Numbered from the stretch's first letter, positions 51,801 through 56,767 are shown. The stretch: 64,000 bases of DNA from Girardinichthys multiradiatus (GCF_021462225.1 NC_061816.1:10875390-10939389); one strand, 5' to 3'. Made by a program: numbers and translations. Notes: a model not told the origin generated them from the letters alone.

Positions 51801-52804
51801 ATTTCAATTATTTTCAAAAAGAAAGTCCATATAGTTGACATTTTTTACTTACTGAAATAGTGTTCCTTCCTTGATCTGTTATTCTGGTCACAACACAGTG
51901 CTGGTCAAAGGTTTACACACTTTCATCAAGGGCATGAAGGCTTTTAATAATACCCTTGACCTGTTCGATTTTTTTTCCAGGGCGGAGAGATTATACAACA
52001 TACAGCTTCAATTTTTTTAACACAAGAATTGGGTGCGCAATTTTGAATTTATTCAGGATTTCCTCTAATCTATACAGGGTCAAAATTAAATTATATTATA
52101 TTTTGATAAATATATTTTACTGCTAGAGCACCTGTTTCTGTGCATAGTGAGTCCAGTTTAACAATGACAAGATGTGTATTTGAGGGAGTCAAGCTGAGGA
52201 TGTCAAGCCTAAAAAGAATGGACCAACTGTCAAGCATGGGGGTGGCAGCATCATGCTGAGGGTTAATTTCAATGTCTGTTTTACTTTGGCACAATAAAAC
52301 AAAATCAAATAAATCATCAGTACATTCACAATTGTGCATCAGTTTCTTATTTTCAAAAATCACTTAAATTATTTGTGGGATAATCATCCCAGCCTAAAAA
52401 AAGAACAATTCAAATAAATAATTAAAAGCTCAACATGAATGTTTGTTTTATAATTGTTTTATAATGATAAATAAACCTTTTTTATAGGGATTGGCAGATA
52501 CTAACTATACTTTTGTTTTAGGGTGATATTATGAAAGGTGTTGGCTACTGAGATTGCGATAGCCTAATTAAATTGAGGCAAATGAAATCTGGGAGGCAAT
52601 TAGAAATTACAATTTAAATGTAACTTATTGCTTGAGAAAATTCCAGCTAATCCATGAGGCATGAAGTAAAAATGGTTATAAAATACAAAGAACAAAAGAG
52701 AACAAGGTGACAGAAACAGCGGAGCTCCTTACCACTGATTGTTGAGAACACCTCCACCGCCTCATCCGCCTCTTCTGCCAAAGATGCCTTTTGTCCCATG
52801 TTTT
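790..52804 (-). CDS. mcf2l: MCF2/DBL-family Rho guanine-nucleotide exchange factor (MCF2L/DBS-like), 5' part, 14 exons
   Basis: Rho-family GEFs of this group catalyse GDP release from Rho/Cdc42-type GTPases at membranes. Here 14 minus-strand exons (52733-52799, 17415-17498, 14888-15002, 12453-12543, 5366-5485, 4972-5088, 4740-4889, 3829-3953, 3610-3724, 3400-3519, 1470-1661, 1208-1399, 935-1088, 790-842) join in frame for 565 codons, all with GT donors and AG acceptors. Order of parts: unique N-terminus (aa 1-45), Sec14/CRAL-TRIO domain (about 45-200), spectrin-like region (about 250-500), then a basic linker with [18 protein letters not shown]. The DH-PH-SH3 part is off the left edge. Compared from memory with the three human paralogues, the Sec14 exons look closest to MCF2L, then MCF2, then MCF2L2. 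The family is secure; the paralogue is inferred and a phylogeny could move it to mcf2 or mcf2l2. Confidence 0.9.
935..1088 (-). CDS. mcf2l: MCF2L-like exon 13, end of spectrin region and basic linker
   Basis: 154 nt, acceptor TTGTATCAG, donor GTAAGT. Begins [20 protein letters not shown] and runs through [20 protein letters not shown] to a Ser/Pro-rich end (VKSPLSSP). This linker leads toward the DH domain. Leaves in phase 1. The open frame past the donor is intron read-through. Confidence 0.96.
1208..1399 (-). CDS. mcf2l: MCF2L-like exon 12, spectrin-like repeat
   Basis: 192 nt (64 codons), acceptor TTTTTCTTGCAG, donor GTCAGT. Reads [18 protein letters not shown], then [19 protein letters not shown]. 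The [13 protein letters not shown] block is identical to what I recall of MCF2L; MCF2L2 and MCF2 diverge here. Phase 0 at both ends. Confidence 0.96.
1470..1661 (-). CDS. mcf2l: MCF2L-like exon 11, spectrin-like repeat
   Basis: 192 nt (64 codons), acceptor TTTTATTAG, donor GTACGAG. Starts [20 protein letters not shown], contains [18 protein letters not shown], and ends MELHHALEK. Matches the family pattern GxxLIxxxHYAxDxIRPKCxELRxLC. Phase 0 at both ends. The plus-strand open frame across it is an antisense shadow. Confidence 0.96.
2025..3250 (-). mobile_element. Degenerate Tc1-like transposon
   Basis: Occupies most of the intron between exons 11 and 10. The left end has TTATTGGGATTTTATGTGAT and the right end has the inverted equivalent with GTGGTTGTAACGTGA. 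On the minus strand the fossil transposase keeps [17 protein letters not shown] and WPSQS (about 2240-2360), the Tc1 second-aspartate region. Frameshifts and stops abolish the rest. Confidence 0.75.
2058..2095. repeat. Perfect 16-bp-stem hairpin at a Tc1-like end
   Basis: TTTCCTATTTTGTTGT pairs exactly with ACAACAAAATAGGAAA around GGAAAA. It sits just inside the left end of the degenerate Tc1-like element at 2.0-3.2 kb. Confidence 0.85.
3400..3519 (-). CDS. mcf2l: MCF2L-like exon 10, spectrin-like repeat
   Basis: 120 nt (40 codons), acceptor TTTGTTAG, donor GTAAGA. Contains [18 protein letters not shown] and [14 protein letters not shown]. It corresponds to the family segment ending AHVEHLLxxLxxxE. 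Phase 0 at both ends. Confidence 0.93.
3610..3724 (-). CDS. mcf2l: MCF2L-like exon 9, spectrin-like repeat
   Basis: 115 nt, acceptor TATGTTTCAG, donor GTTAGT. Reads [20 protein letters not shown] and [17 protein letters not shown]. This is the best conserved part of the family spectrin repeat ([30 protein letters not shown]). Enters phase 2, leaves phase 0. Confidence 0.96.
3829..3953 (-). CDS. mcf2l: MCF2L-like exon 8, helical segment
   Basis: 125 nt, acceptor TTTCTAG, donor GTGCAT. Begins [20 protein letters not shown] and ends MENLATVQ with a split Arg codon. The family equivalent is EDLRLALKEG followed by QLDNQATVQR. No start codon is present. Enters phase 0, leaves phase 2. Confidence 0.93.
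3954..4739 (-). other. Intron between exons 8 and 7
   Basis: AT-rich intron sequence with the repeated words CTAGTTAGC and TAGCTAA. I see no exon, RNA gene or recognisable mobile element. Confidence 0.5.
4740..4889 (-). CDS. mcf2l: MCF2L-like exon 7, Sec14-spectrin linker
   Basis: 150 nt (50 codons), acceptor CTCCTTCACAG, donor GTCAAC. Contains [19 protein letters not shown] and [16 protein letters not shown], matching the near-invariant family stretch [13 protein letters not shown]. Ends in a basic tail (HTLKKNTMK). Phase 0 at both ends. Confidence 0.95.
4972..5088 (-). CDS. mcf2l: MCF2L-like exon 6, end of Sec14 domain
   Basis: 117 nt (39 codons), acceptor TTTCTTTCAG, donor GTATGC. Reads [20 protein letters not shown], then [19 protein letters not shown]. 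The family consensus here is VxMLSSVxDLHxYIDxxQLTxxLGGTLxYCHxxW, the typical C-terminal Sec14 helix. Phase 0 at both ends. Confidence 0.96.
5366..5485 (-). CDS. mcf2l: MCF2L-like exon 5, Sec14 domain
   Basis: 120 nt (40 codons), acceptor CCATTTAG, donor GTATCA. Contains [31 protein letters not shown] and ends KMKVP. This is nearly the family signature (FPxNLQLVLVLRPxxFFQRT). A GT occurs two codons before the chosen donor (AAG|GTGCCT), but the chosen one keeps the conserved VP residues. Both flanks are in phase 0. Confidence 0.96.
5486..6376 (-). other. Left part of the intron between exons 5 and 4
   Basis: AT-rich, T-tract and TTTAATTTAATT-type sequence. No exon or mobile-element signature was recognised. 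Confidence 0.4.
6377..6725 (+). mobile_element. tRNA-derived SINE
   Basis: GGGGCTGCACGGTGGTGCAG head with a tRNA-like A box (TGGTGCAGTTGG) and B box (GGTTCAATTCC), about 35 bp apart. A long fish-type body follows (TGCATGTTCTCCCCGTGGGT; GGACTGGCGACCTGTCCAGG), then a TGAC repeat tail. The layout is that of a Pol III-transcribed SINE mobilised by a partner LINE. The open frames on either strand are by-products. Confidence 0.8.
6726..12452 (-). other. Intron 4, mostly unique noncoding sequence
   Basis: No exon could be supported. Holds CA-rich sequence near 7306-7340, a (TA)n tract at 10393-10409 and moderately GC-rich unique stretches at 8000-8230 and 8990-9180. The latter are not obviously repeats and may be conserved noncoding DNA. 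The 60-160-aa frames at 7.6-8.6 kb lack splice or homology support. Confidence 0.5.
12453..12543 (-). CDS. mcf2l: MCF2L-like exon 4, Sec14 domain core
   Basis: 91 nt, acceptor CTCTCCTGCAG and donor GTAAGA. Translates to [20 protein letters not shown] followed by [11 protein letters not shown], matching the family core GFIxVIDRRxDKWxSVKAS. It restores phase 0. The exon has no start codon and was found from splice sites plus homology rather than as a long open frame. Confidence 0.95.
12895..13570 (+). mobile_element. LINE fragment (R2/R4-like non-LTR, C-terminal part), degenerate
   Basis: Reads in frame, with stops, as [70 protein letters not shown], then after a shift [19 protein letters not shown]. 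This matches the C-terminal zinc-knuckle/endonuclease region common in fish LINEs (CxxC...ETIxHIxAGC...[18 protein letters not shown]). Cysteines and the endonuclease aspartates are lost. A dead 3' fragment in intron 3. Confidence 0.75.
13860..13892. repeat. (GT)n-like simple repeat
   Basis: Imperfect GTGTGTGCACGCGTGCGTGTATGT tract (alternating purine-pyrimidine, Z-DNA prone) in intron 3. Confidence 0.6.
14230..14480. promoter_or_regulatory. Possible intronic promoter-like segment
   Basis: Two CCAAT boxes (14351 and 14382), a GA-rich plus-strand tract (14400-14450), GGTGGTGGGGGGTGG and a TATA-like TTATATATGAAAGG (about 14457-14471). On plus the order CCAAT then TATA suggests a start near 14490. 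On minus an ATG at 14335 opens 34 codons but no good donor follows. Function is inferred only. Confidence 0.25.
14888..15002 (-). CDS. mcf2l: MCF2L-like exon 3, start of Sec14/CRAL-TRIO domain
   Basis: 115 nt, acceptor GTTCCCAG and donor GTTAGT. Encodes the first Sec14 strands: [19 protein letters not shown], then a helix containing [12 protein letters not shown]. The family equivalent reads GGRGxDGxPxITFPxxxxF and VMTYLTSIPS. This domain binds phosphoinositides or lipids and helps autoinhibit and localise the GEF. Exon enters in phase 1 and leaves in phase 2. Confidence 0.93.
15170..15770 (-). mobile_element. Degenerate Tc1-like element copy
   Basis: Shares GCTGAAGAAAAGCCTCCAGA, GCTCCCACCAGCATGCTTTACC and the GGATGGTGTGTTC block with the copy at 2.0-3.2 kb, and closes with CCCAATAAAATACGTT. 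No open transposase remains. Confidence 0.65.
16430..16850. repeat. Purine-rich dispersed repeat with CCAGG words
   Basis: TGTCATGAAGTGCGG head followed by degenerate ACCAGG/AACAAG repeats (CCAGAACCAGGCCAGGACAT, ACCAGGTACGACCAGGAAC). It looks like a fish interspersed repeat. The class is not recognised. Confidence 0.4.
16900..17345 (+). mobile_element. Degenerate Tc1-like element fragment
   Basis: Contains AAGCCAACTGTTAAGCATGG and GGAGGATCTGTAATGCTGTG, which read [14 protein letters not shown], the conserved palm region of Tc1 transposases. Nothing else is intact. Ends shortly before exon 2. Confidence 0.6.
17415..17498 (-). CDS. mcf2l: MCF2L-like exon 2, N-terminal lead-in to the Sec14 domain
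   Basis: 84 nt, acceptor CTGTCTAG and donor GTTGGT. Translation includes [16 protein letters not shown] and ends QKQFAILPG. The pattern (acidic/hydrophobic helix, then QFAxLxGGRG) is the conserved segment that precedes the Sec14 domain in MCF2L and MCF2L2 (the latter has QFAILSGGRG). Enters in phase 1 and leaves in phase 1. It is the common acceptor for the distal first exon and for the two alternative first-exon candidates at 40.3 and 28.3 kb. Confidence 0.85.
19586..19626. repeat. (GT)n microsatellite with GTGA interruption
   Basis: TGTGTGTGTGTGTGTGTG followed by AGTGAGTGAGTGTGTGTGTG. Likely length-polymorphic. Confidence 0.9.
19810..19995. repeat. Diverged tandem duplication
   Basis: Two copies 114 bp apart (starting about 19822 and 19936) share CCATAGAAAGTACCCCTGGC followed by GTGCTTCTG[C/T]GTTTA and a TCTGTGTTT-like word, with small differences. 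A local duplication in intron 1. Confidence 0.8.
22121..22132 (+). promoter_or_regulatory. HNF4/DR1-like nuclear receptor site
   Basis: GGTCAAAGTTCA inside a GC-richer unique island (22070-22270) in intron 1. It matches the DR1 pattern AGGTCA-N-AGGTCA closely. Such sites occur by chance, so binding is inferred. Confidence 0.25.
26700..27615 (+). mobile_element. Degenerate Tc1-like transposon
   Basis: A plus-strand fossil transposase can be followed: [40 protein letters not shown] and DNNPKKPE, with several stops and shifts. The 3' end has TGGTTTTAACGTGACAAAAG and CAAGGCACTTT, as in the other copies. Confidence 0.8.
28321..28393 (-). CDS. Candidate alternative first coding exon of the MCF2L-like gene
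   Basis: ATG at 28393 opens 24 codons ([20 protein letters not shown], then KMIT) that end in phase 1 at an AACAG|GTAGAG donor. Splicing to exon 2 would read ...KMITDDILQKG, which lines up with the MCF2L2 N-terminus pattern VITxVDEIMQ. The similarity is short and the donor is only fair. Plus-strand DNA upstream (28400-28640) is unique and relatively GC-rich with CA tracts, as promoters often are. Confidence 0.4.
29346..30450. mobile_element. Degenerate Tc1-like element with both ends
   Basis: Left end TTTTATTGGGACTCTATATG (29412 on) and right end ATAAAATCCCAATAAAATAC (about 30390-30410) are inverted relatives. Internal pieces of the transposase region remain as scattered words such as AAAACGCGGTGGTGGCACC. 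No coding capacity. Confidence 0.65.
30451..34130 (-). other. Intron 1, unannotated stretch
   Basis: AT-rich sequence. An imperfect inverted repeat (ATTCAATAAATTGGAACATA / GATATTCTAGTTTATTGAAT, 32800-32865) looks like a small MITE remnant. A common fish word GTGTGCACACCCATATAATG occurs near 33920. No gene seen. Confidence 0.4.
34140..34700 (+). mobile_element. LINE reverse-transcriptase fragment (L2/Rex1-like), degenerate
   Basis: Reads, with stops, [16 protein letters not shown] (RT motif A, AFD), then [14 protein letters not shown] (motif B, GVPQGS) and [11 protein letters not shown]. The YADD region is damaged. These are the RT motifs of L2/CR1-group non-LTR elements. Both ends are missing. 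Confidence 0.8.
35600..36000 (+). mobile_element. Degenerate Tc1-like fragment
   Basis: Carries words of a fossil transposase gene ([49 protein letters not shown] in one frame). Too decayed to bound exactly. Confidence 0.4.
36790..37960 (-). repeat. Fish DNA-transposon-derived dispersed repeat
   Basis: Contains segments I know as a widespread teleost interspersed repeat: GCTCTATTGGATTGATATCT, GTGACCACAGAGGCCACTTG and, later, ACCAACAACCATGCCACGTT with CAAAGTCACT. The minus strand is the coding-like sense. No intact gene. Exact class uncertain. Confidence 0.6.
38586..38786. repeat. Left inverted repeat of the Tc1 element (IR/DR type)
   Basis: 201 bp. Contains two similar 19-bp direct repeats at its outer (38595-38613) and inner (38768-38786) ends, both ending TTAGCATATT. 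This is the IR/DR arrangement of transposase binding sites seen in Sleeping Beauty-like elements. Confidence 0.9.
38914..39918 (+). CDS. Tc1/mariner transposase (DD34E), full length
   Basis: Cut-and-paste transposase that binds the element's inverted repeats and moves it into TA sites. 334 residues, normal for Tc1, uninterrupted. The N-terminal paired-like helix-turn-helix region (about aa 5-105) includes [18 protein letters not shown]. The catalytic DDE domain has D148 (FSDESKF), D238 ([11 protein letters not shown]) and E273 (NPIENLW), with 34 residues between the second D and E. A GRK-type motif (VGRKK, about 48-52) joins the two DNA-binding subdomains. All catalytic residues are present, so activity is possible. 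Confidence 0.95.
   Translation: MSKTADLTAVQKATIDTLKQEGKTQKDISERIGCSQSAVSRHLSGKSVGRKKCGIKRCTTRRDDRTLRKIVEKGRFQTLGDLRKQWTESGVETSRATVHRRVQEMGYRCRIPQVKPLLNQKQWQKRLTWATEKQHWTVAQWSKVLFSDESKFCMSFGYQGARVWRKTGEKEMPKCQKSSVKYPQSVMVWGAVSAAGVGPLCFIKGRVNAASYQEILEHFMLPSAEKLYGDEDFIFQHDLAPAHSAKTTGKWFTDHGITVLNWPANFPDLNPIENLWDIVKRTLRDSRPNTLDELKATIEASWASIRPQQCHRLIASMPRRIEAVISAKGFPTKY
39995..40194. repeat. Right inverted repeat of the Tc1 element
   Basis: About 200 bp, reverse complement of the left repeat with a one-base gap and at least two substitutions. It also carries an inner and an outer TTAGCATATT-type site in inverted orientation. Confidence 0.9.
40293..40440 (-). CDS. Candidate alternative first coding exon of the MCF2L-like gene
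   Basis: An acceptor (CTTCTATGAACAG) is followed immediately by ATG at 40440. The 49 codons stay open ([18 protein letters not shown] ... [17 protein letters not shown]) and end in phase 1 at a perfect donor, ACA|GTAAGT. Phase 1 is what exon 2 (17498) needs. The peptide is charged then Cys-rich and I do not recognise it. It could not be an internal exon after exon 1 because that frame hits a stop. It could also be an unrelated chance open segment. Confidence 0.35.
40690..41065 (+). mobile_element. 3' end of an L2/Rex1-type LINE
   Basis: Reads [41 protein letters not shown], then a stop and an AT-rich tail. This is the typical C-terminus (APxLWNxLPxxxRxxxxxxxFKxxLKTxLF) of these elements. A truncated 3' insertion. 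Confidence 0.7.
41066..41600. mobile_element. Degenerate Tc1-like fragments
   Basis: Contains CACCCTTCACAAGGTGGATAAGC on plus and, reversed, TTTTTTCCTTCCACTAAACA, which are Tc1-like transposase-region words in opposite orientations. Probably two broken copies side by side. Confidence 0.45.
43091..43175 (-). other. Exon-like segment, possible 5' UTR exon for the 40.4-kb start exon
   Basis: 85 nt bounded by a good acceptor (GTTGTTGTTTCAG) and a donor GTTAGT on the minus strand. All plausible frames into exon 2 contain a stop, so it is not coding there. Joined to the 40440 acceptor it would be leader sequence just before that ATG. Inference only. Confidence 0.25.
43986..44342 (+). pseudogene. 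LINE reverse transcriptase N-terminal remnant
   Basis: 118-codon open remnant covering the finger-domain lead-in ([36 protein letters not shown]). It stops just before the region that would hold RT motif A. Same insertion as the downstream RT half. Confidence 0.75.
44479..44964 (+). pseudogene. LINE reverse transcriptase C-terminal half
   Basis: 161-codon open remnant of the RT thumb and following region ([40 protein letters not shown]). The catalytic FADD box reads FAVD, so one catalytic aspartate is gone. Together with the missing motifs A and B this copy cannot encode an active enzyme. Confidence 0.8.
45480..45670. repeat. CCCACTCC-rich degenerate minisatellite
   Basis: Repeated TCCCACTCCCATCCCGCTCC-type words for about 180 bp. 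Starts just after GGATGACACGGGAGTGG. A related CTCCCATCCCGTGGGATTCC lies inverted at 46924-46946, so this may be one end of a hAT-like element. Confidence 0.5.
46015..46230. repeat. Imperfect inverted repeat (MITE-like)
   Basis: The left arm TAACATTAAATGTGCC ... TTTATTTAATACATCATTA pairs with the right arm TAATGATGTATTAAATAAAT ... ACATTTAATGTTA. The centre has repeated AAATGTACCATTA words. Looks like a short hairpin transposon remnant. Confidence 0.5.
46370..46770 (-). pseudogene. Possible hAT-type BED zinc-finger relic
   Basis: A 110-codon minus-strand frame ends [16 protein letters not shown]. The CxxC spacing followed by a basic hydrophobic stretch resembles a BED-finger start from hAT transposases. 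The His pair is not found. Weak; it could be chance. Confidence 0.2.
46995..48405. mobile_element. Inverted-repeat DNA element, nested
   Basis: The segment at 47040-47115 (AACAATGCAATAGAAAAATG; CAATCACAGAAAATAGAAGC) is the reverse complement, with small changes, of 48285-48375 (GCTTCTCTCTGTTTTCTGTG; GCGTTTTTCTGTTGCATTGG). The flanking ATTTATGAATGAT / ATCATTTATGAACGAT pair extends the arms. A second, inner pair (GTGTATCCCAATTCTC near 47200; GTGGGTATTGGGAC near 48000) and a SINE lie inside. No transposase frame. Confidence 0.6.
47665..47845 (-). mobile_element. tRNA-derived SINE, minus strand
   Basis: The minus strand has GGCGCTGATGGTGTAGGGG (A box), then TCTCGGGTTCGAGTCCCGGA (B box), then a body and an (AAAT)n-type tail (plus TTTATTTATTTATT, 47675-47692). 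About 180 bp. The tRNA-like head is eroded, so it is not a functional tRNA. Confidence 0.8.
48406..51870 (-). other. Intron 1, distal part
   Basis: Unrecognised noncoding DNA. 48480-49130 is somewhat GC-richer with GCGCATGCGCG-like words near 49070 (possible NRF1-type site) and could be regulatory or an element end. The rest is AT-rich. No exon supported. Confidence 0.4.
51880..52390 (+). mobile_element. Degenerate Tc1-like fragment
   Basis: CAACTGTCAAGCATGGGGGT and GGCAGCATCATGCTGAGGGT read [13 protein letters not shown], the conserved Tc1 transposase palm. Flanked by common fish repeat words (GCTGGTCAAAGGTTTACACA). Dead. Confidence 0.55.
52733..52804 (-). CDS. mcf2l: MCF2L-like coding exon 1 (start codon exon)
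   Basis: The acceptor TTTGTAATTCAG, preceded by a long T run on the minus strand, is followed by AAAAC and ATG at 52799. The 22 codons (begins [18 protein letters not shown]) are acidic and end in phase 1 at the donor GTAAGG. Phase 1 matches the acceptor phase of the next exon at 17498, about 35 kb away. The N-terminus is not conserved with the human paralogues I recall, which is usual because these genes use several first exons. I chose this ATG because the ATG is the first after a good acceptor and the frame continues into the Sec14 region. Confidence 0.65.
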
Positions 52805-52981
52805 CTGAATTACAAAAAAAAAAAAAGCAGAATCCTCCTCACATGCAAGTCACAACCTCTAGCAATACAACAAATATAACTGCAGTGAGCTGAGTTCAAA
52901 TGTGTGAGCCTTCTGCAGGAGGACCGCTCAGGTGAAACTGCTATGAAGGAATAATGAGAAGAGGAACAGACGGATACTTAC

Positions 52982-53030
52982 TTTGGTCAGCTGAACGCAG
53001 AGAGGGAGGAGAGGAAGGAAGGAAGGGACA
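52982..53030 (-). other. mcf2l: Probable 5' UTR exon of the MCF2L-like gene
   Basis: On the minus strand a consensus donor GTAAGTATCC follows position 52982, about 180 bp upstream of the acceptor of the first coding exon. A possible acceptor (CTGTCTTCAG) lies at 53031-53032, so this could be a 49-nt internal leader exon or, equally, the 3' end of a longer first exon starting upstream. The exon is purine/pyrimidine skewed (GGAAGG repeats on the plus strand). No coding sequence is proposed. The transcription start cannot be placed from sequence alone. Confidence 0.4.
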
Positions 53031-53323
53031 CTGAAGACAGTTCTGCAATTGCATAACACATAATGACCTCCATGATTCTGCTCTTGCAGCCGTGTTAACA
53101 ACATTACAGCTGTTAATTTGATCCTCTTCAATGTAACTGAGCTAGGCCTTAGTTTACCTTTGTATTTTGGACATGTGTGGTCATCTTCGGGTTTCATTTA
53201 TAAAAAAGATAACAATCCTGAATTAAAAGGAGTCTCACCTACAGCCATGAAATTTAAAAATTACATACTTTTTAAAATAATGCCAAATATTTCTGTCAAA
53301 ATCCCTCTAAAATCCCAAACATC

Positions 53324-53354
53324 CCACACCAGACACTTTTAATGTCTGGTGTGG
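53324..53354. repeat. Perfect 12-bp-stem hairpin
   Basis: CCACACCAGACA and TGTCTGGTGTGG are exact reverse complements with a 7-base loop. It lies about 300 bp upstream of the MCF2L-like leader exon, in the intergenic space. Confidence 0.85.
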
Positions 53355-53995
53355 CTTCATCTCATGGATCCCCACCTGACCAATTCTGGTAAGAACAATC
53401 AAAACAAATTTGTCCAATTCCCCATCCATTTATCCCCACAGAGGGCTCTTTCATTCCTTTGACAATACAGCAGCGTGCTCGCAGTCATATGGACAAAGAT
53501 CTTGTGACGTGGTGATATGCCAGTCTAAATAAAGACCAAGACGGGCGAGCGAGCTCGAAGTGTAGCACAATGTGATTATTCTAGTGTTTTTAGATGTTGC
53601 CAAAGAAGGGGGAGTCCAGAGGATACAGAAACAGAGCAATCAGCAGATTTTAAAAGTGCGTATTTTGCAGGAAAACGGGAACAAACTCACTTTTGGTTTC
53701 AGTTTGGCACTGTGACAAATGTTTATCTGGAGGGATTTTGCATTCTGCCTCAATGAAGCAACTTTATGACCTGTTTGCACAAAGAGACAGCCACAATGCA
53801 GAAAATACATTAAAAAACAAAATGTATACTGTATATTTGAGATGCGAGTTCATTCAAATGTAGCTCATTCTGGAGCTGATTCCATGCGATTTTCTTAAAT
53901 GCTTTTTCCCCCAAGCTCAGTGCGAGCCCTTGGCATCAATAATGGAAACATATTTTGTGAACAAATGTAGGGAGGACCTAGACTGTTTTCAGAAT
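53355..53995. other. Intergenic stretch between the two divergent genes
   Basis: Unique-looking sequence. No gene, promoter motif or repeat was recognised with confidence. Confidence 0.4.
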
Positions 53996-54039
53996 ATTAT
54001 ACAAACCAGTAAAGGGATTTTTACAACAAAAATGTTATG

Positions 54040-54835
54040 TTATGTCACACAATCATGGGGAAGACTGCTTACTTGACAGCAGACCATTAGACACTGATCA
54101 CTGATTACCTCCACAAGGAGGGTAAGCCATGAAAGGTCATTACTAAAGAAGGTGTTATTTCACAGAGTGATGTGTTCAAAGATATTAATGAAAGTTAAGT
54201 GTAAGGAAAAAGTGCAAAAGCAACAGGGACATCCGCACCCGTCATAGCAAAACACATTGAAGAGTTTAAGGGAGATTCACAAGACATAGACTGCAGCAGG
54301 AGTCAATGGCTGGATTTCCACATCTCCACCCAGTAATAAATGGTCGCCAGGTGACACATGTTGCACAACAAGTGGTTTAAAAGCATCCACCTTCAGTCAT
54401 ATCCAGGACATAGGCTACAACTGACATGTTCTTTTTTTAAGCCACTCTTGAACCAAAAACAATGTCACAAGTGTCTTAGGTAGGCTAAGGAGAAAAAGGA
54501 CTCCCCTGATCTAAACTCCAAAGAGAATCTATGGAATATCATCAAGATAAAGATGAGACACCAGACCTGACAATACAGATGACCTGAATGCTGCTAATAA
54601 AGCAGTCTGGGCATCATTCATAATCTTTTGCATTGATGCAATAATTAATATAAAAGGAGGATTCTTTGCTTTCATTAGCTGTAAGCCATAGTTAACAAAA
54701 TGTACCTGAAATAAATGCTCAAAATATATTACTCTGTGCGTAATTTATCTAATTGAAGCTTCTTTTTTTTAAAATTGGATTAGTATAATAAGTTAACATT
54801 TCAATGACATTCTAATTGATTGAGATGCACCTGTA
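54040..54835 (+). mobile_element. Degenerate, internally deleted Tc1-like transposon
   Basis: The start AATCATGGGGAAGACTGC mirrors the transposase start of the family. Then ACCTCCACAAGGAGGGTAAG, TTAAGCCACTCTTGAACC and CCAAAGAGAATCTATGGAAT follow in transposase order with the middle missing. The end TTGATTGAGATGCACCTGTA is the terminal repeat of a sister Tc1 family. Confidence 0.75.
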
Positions 54836-54839
54836 TTTG

Positions 54840-56479
54840 TTTTGCATGTATTAATTTACTTAATCATTTACCTGATGTTTGTGAATAAAACACAGTGAAT
54901 GTAAGGCTGCATAAAATGCATATTTAGGCAAACAAGAGTTCATTGTTTTATGTTCCATATTAACAACAGTGTGGGTTGCAAAGTAAGCAAATATTAAGAT
55001 CCACAATAAAGATATGCTCCCTTTGTGCAACCACACAAGAGGCTACTTTGCTACTTTGTAAATTAACAGATAAAACATTGTTGTTGTTTTTTTGGAGAAC
55101 TAGATTTTTATTTGGAGAAACTTTCACTTACCTCTTACCTTTTTGTTTTAGTAGTCCACAGCTCCTCCTCCTCAATCAGCCAAATAGTTGGATCCAGCTG
55201 CCTCTTCTTCAAAGTCTTAAGTTTCTTTTCTGCCCTGTGTCGTTTTAGGCATGGCTGTATAGTTTCACTGATTTAAAATGTGCAGATTTTTGTTGTTGTT
55301 ATAGCGAGAGCAACAAGAAAGATACAGGGAGTTTACACTTTTGACTTGCTCTCAGGAGCTTAATAAACATGGGTTTGCTGTTATTTACGCCCTACAATCA
55401 GCAGGTGTCGTTAGAGAGCTATAAAGAGAAACTATTAGCTTTTATCCTGCACCTTTCTGTGGTTGAGATTCCCATAGTTTTCCGGACTTGCATTTTGAGA
55501 GCTCTTGGTCTTTTTTGGCCATCTTTTAAGATAAAAATACAAAATTTCCCCATGTATTTATAAAGAAAATACACTCATATTACGGTGATCAGGCTTGAAA
55601 AATGCAAGCTGCAAAAAACAGAGTGTAAGTAATAGTGCTGGATGGATGGATGGGTGGATTTATACAACCTTTGGACAATGGGATTGAGGATTAATTCTGG
55701 AAATACAAATATTCTTTTTCAAACAATTGTATTTTTTCATACTTATCCAGACCTGAAAGTACTAAAATCAAATCACATACTTTTCCAGATTGTGTAGCAA
55801 CCCCATGGAAACGTTTTGGAAAGTTGCGGCCTCAAATGTTTCTGTATTTTTACAACCTGCATAACAATTCCTCACAGAAAGGATAAAATTTGACAGAGGC
55901 ACTCAGCTCCCAACATGTGAGATGACGTGCAAATCTGCATTAAAACATTTACATTTGGACGCTGAATTTGCGCCATCTTGGCATCAACATAAATTATAAT
56001 CCATCTGATGACTAAGTCAATAAATGTGGGGTTCTTAGCAAAATATCCAAAACTTTAAGAGTAAATATAGTTCCAGATTGGCGCGCTTAACAGCGTTCAG
56101 GCCTGCTCTTAAATGCAAAAGACTTGATAATTCTGCATATTATTATTCTCCTGAATAAAAATGCAGTAAGTGATTTTGTGAGGATGTTACATGTTCAGTT
56201 TTGCACTGGTTAAATCCACCCTCCGTCCATTTAACTGCATGTATCATAACCCAGTCAGATGTTGCATCCCCCCGTCACCTACTGACAGCCATATTGAACA
56301 TCCCTCTTTAAGCGTGTCAAGTTTGTTGAAAAACAGAAGACGTGGTCGGAAATGTTAGAATTTTCCTTCATAATAAAAGAGGATTTACAAACGGGCACGT
56401 TTCAGCTTCCACTTTATGCTCAATGCATTCGTATTTCCCTTTAATGCACTATTTTTGAATTCAATTATACCTTAAGGAA
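54840..56479. other. Intergenic DNA upstream of the ERM-like promoter
   Basis: No gene supported. Short frames are chance. A GATG repeat (GGATGGATGGATGGG, about 55643) is the only simple repeat seen. Confidence 0.45.
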
Positions 56480-56767
56480 AGCTTTTAGAACCCGAATTGT
56501 CGTAACTTCTACATACGTTTCCCTCTTGTGGCCGTTCAGAATAAAATGCTTTTATTTTGTTACGCTAAAACCGGAAAGTGTAGTCTTTTATTCGGTTTGG
56601 CTTGACGCGGACACCCCAAATCGCCTTATGATTGTTTAGACTTCAACGCTTTTCTCATGTCCGTGGTTGTTTGTTTGTAAGAGATAAAAACGGAAATCAG
56701 TATCAACTTATCGTCGTAGTTTCTTGGTTACAGCCCAGCTTGTTCTGAGGAGACACGTCGACCCCCG
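56480..56767 (+). promoter_or_regulatory. Promoter and noncoding first exon of the ERM-like gene
   Basis: A region richer in CpG than its surroundings, with an ETS-type core (ACCGGAAAGTG, about 56570-56580). It leads into a noncoding exon that ends CGACCCCCG at 56767 before a consensus donor GTGAGT. No start codon is used here. The transcription start is not resolvable; something in 56590-56700 is likely. Human EZR and RDX also have noncoding first exons. Confidence 0.55.
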
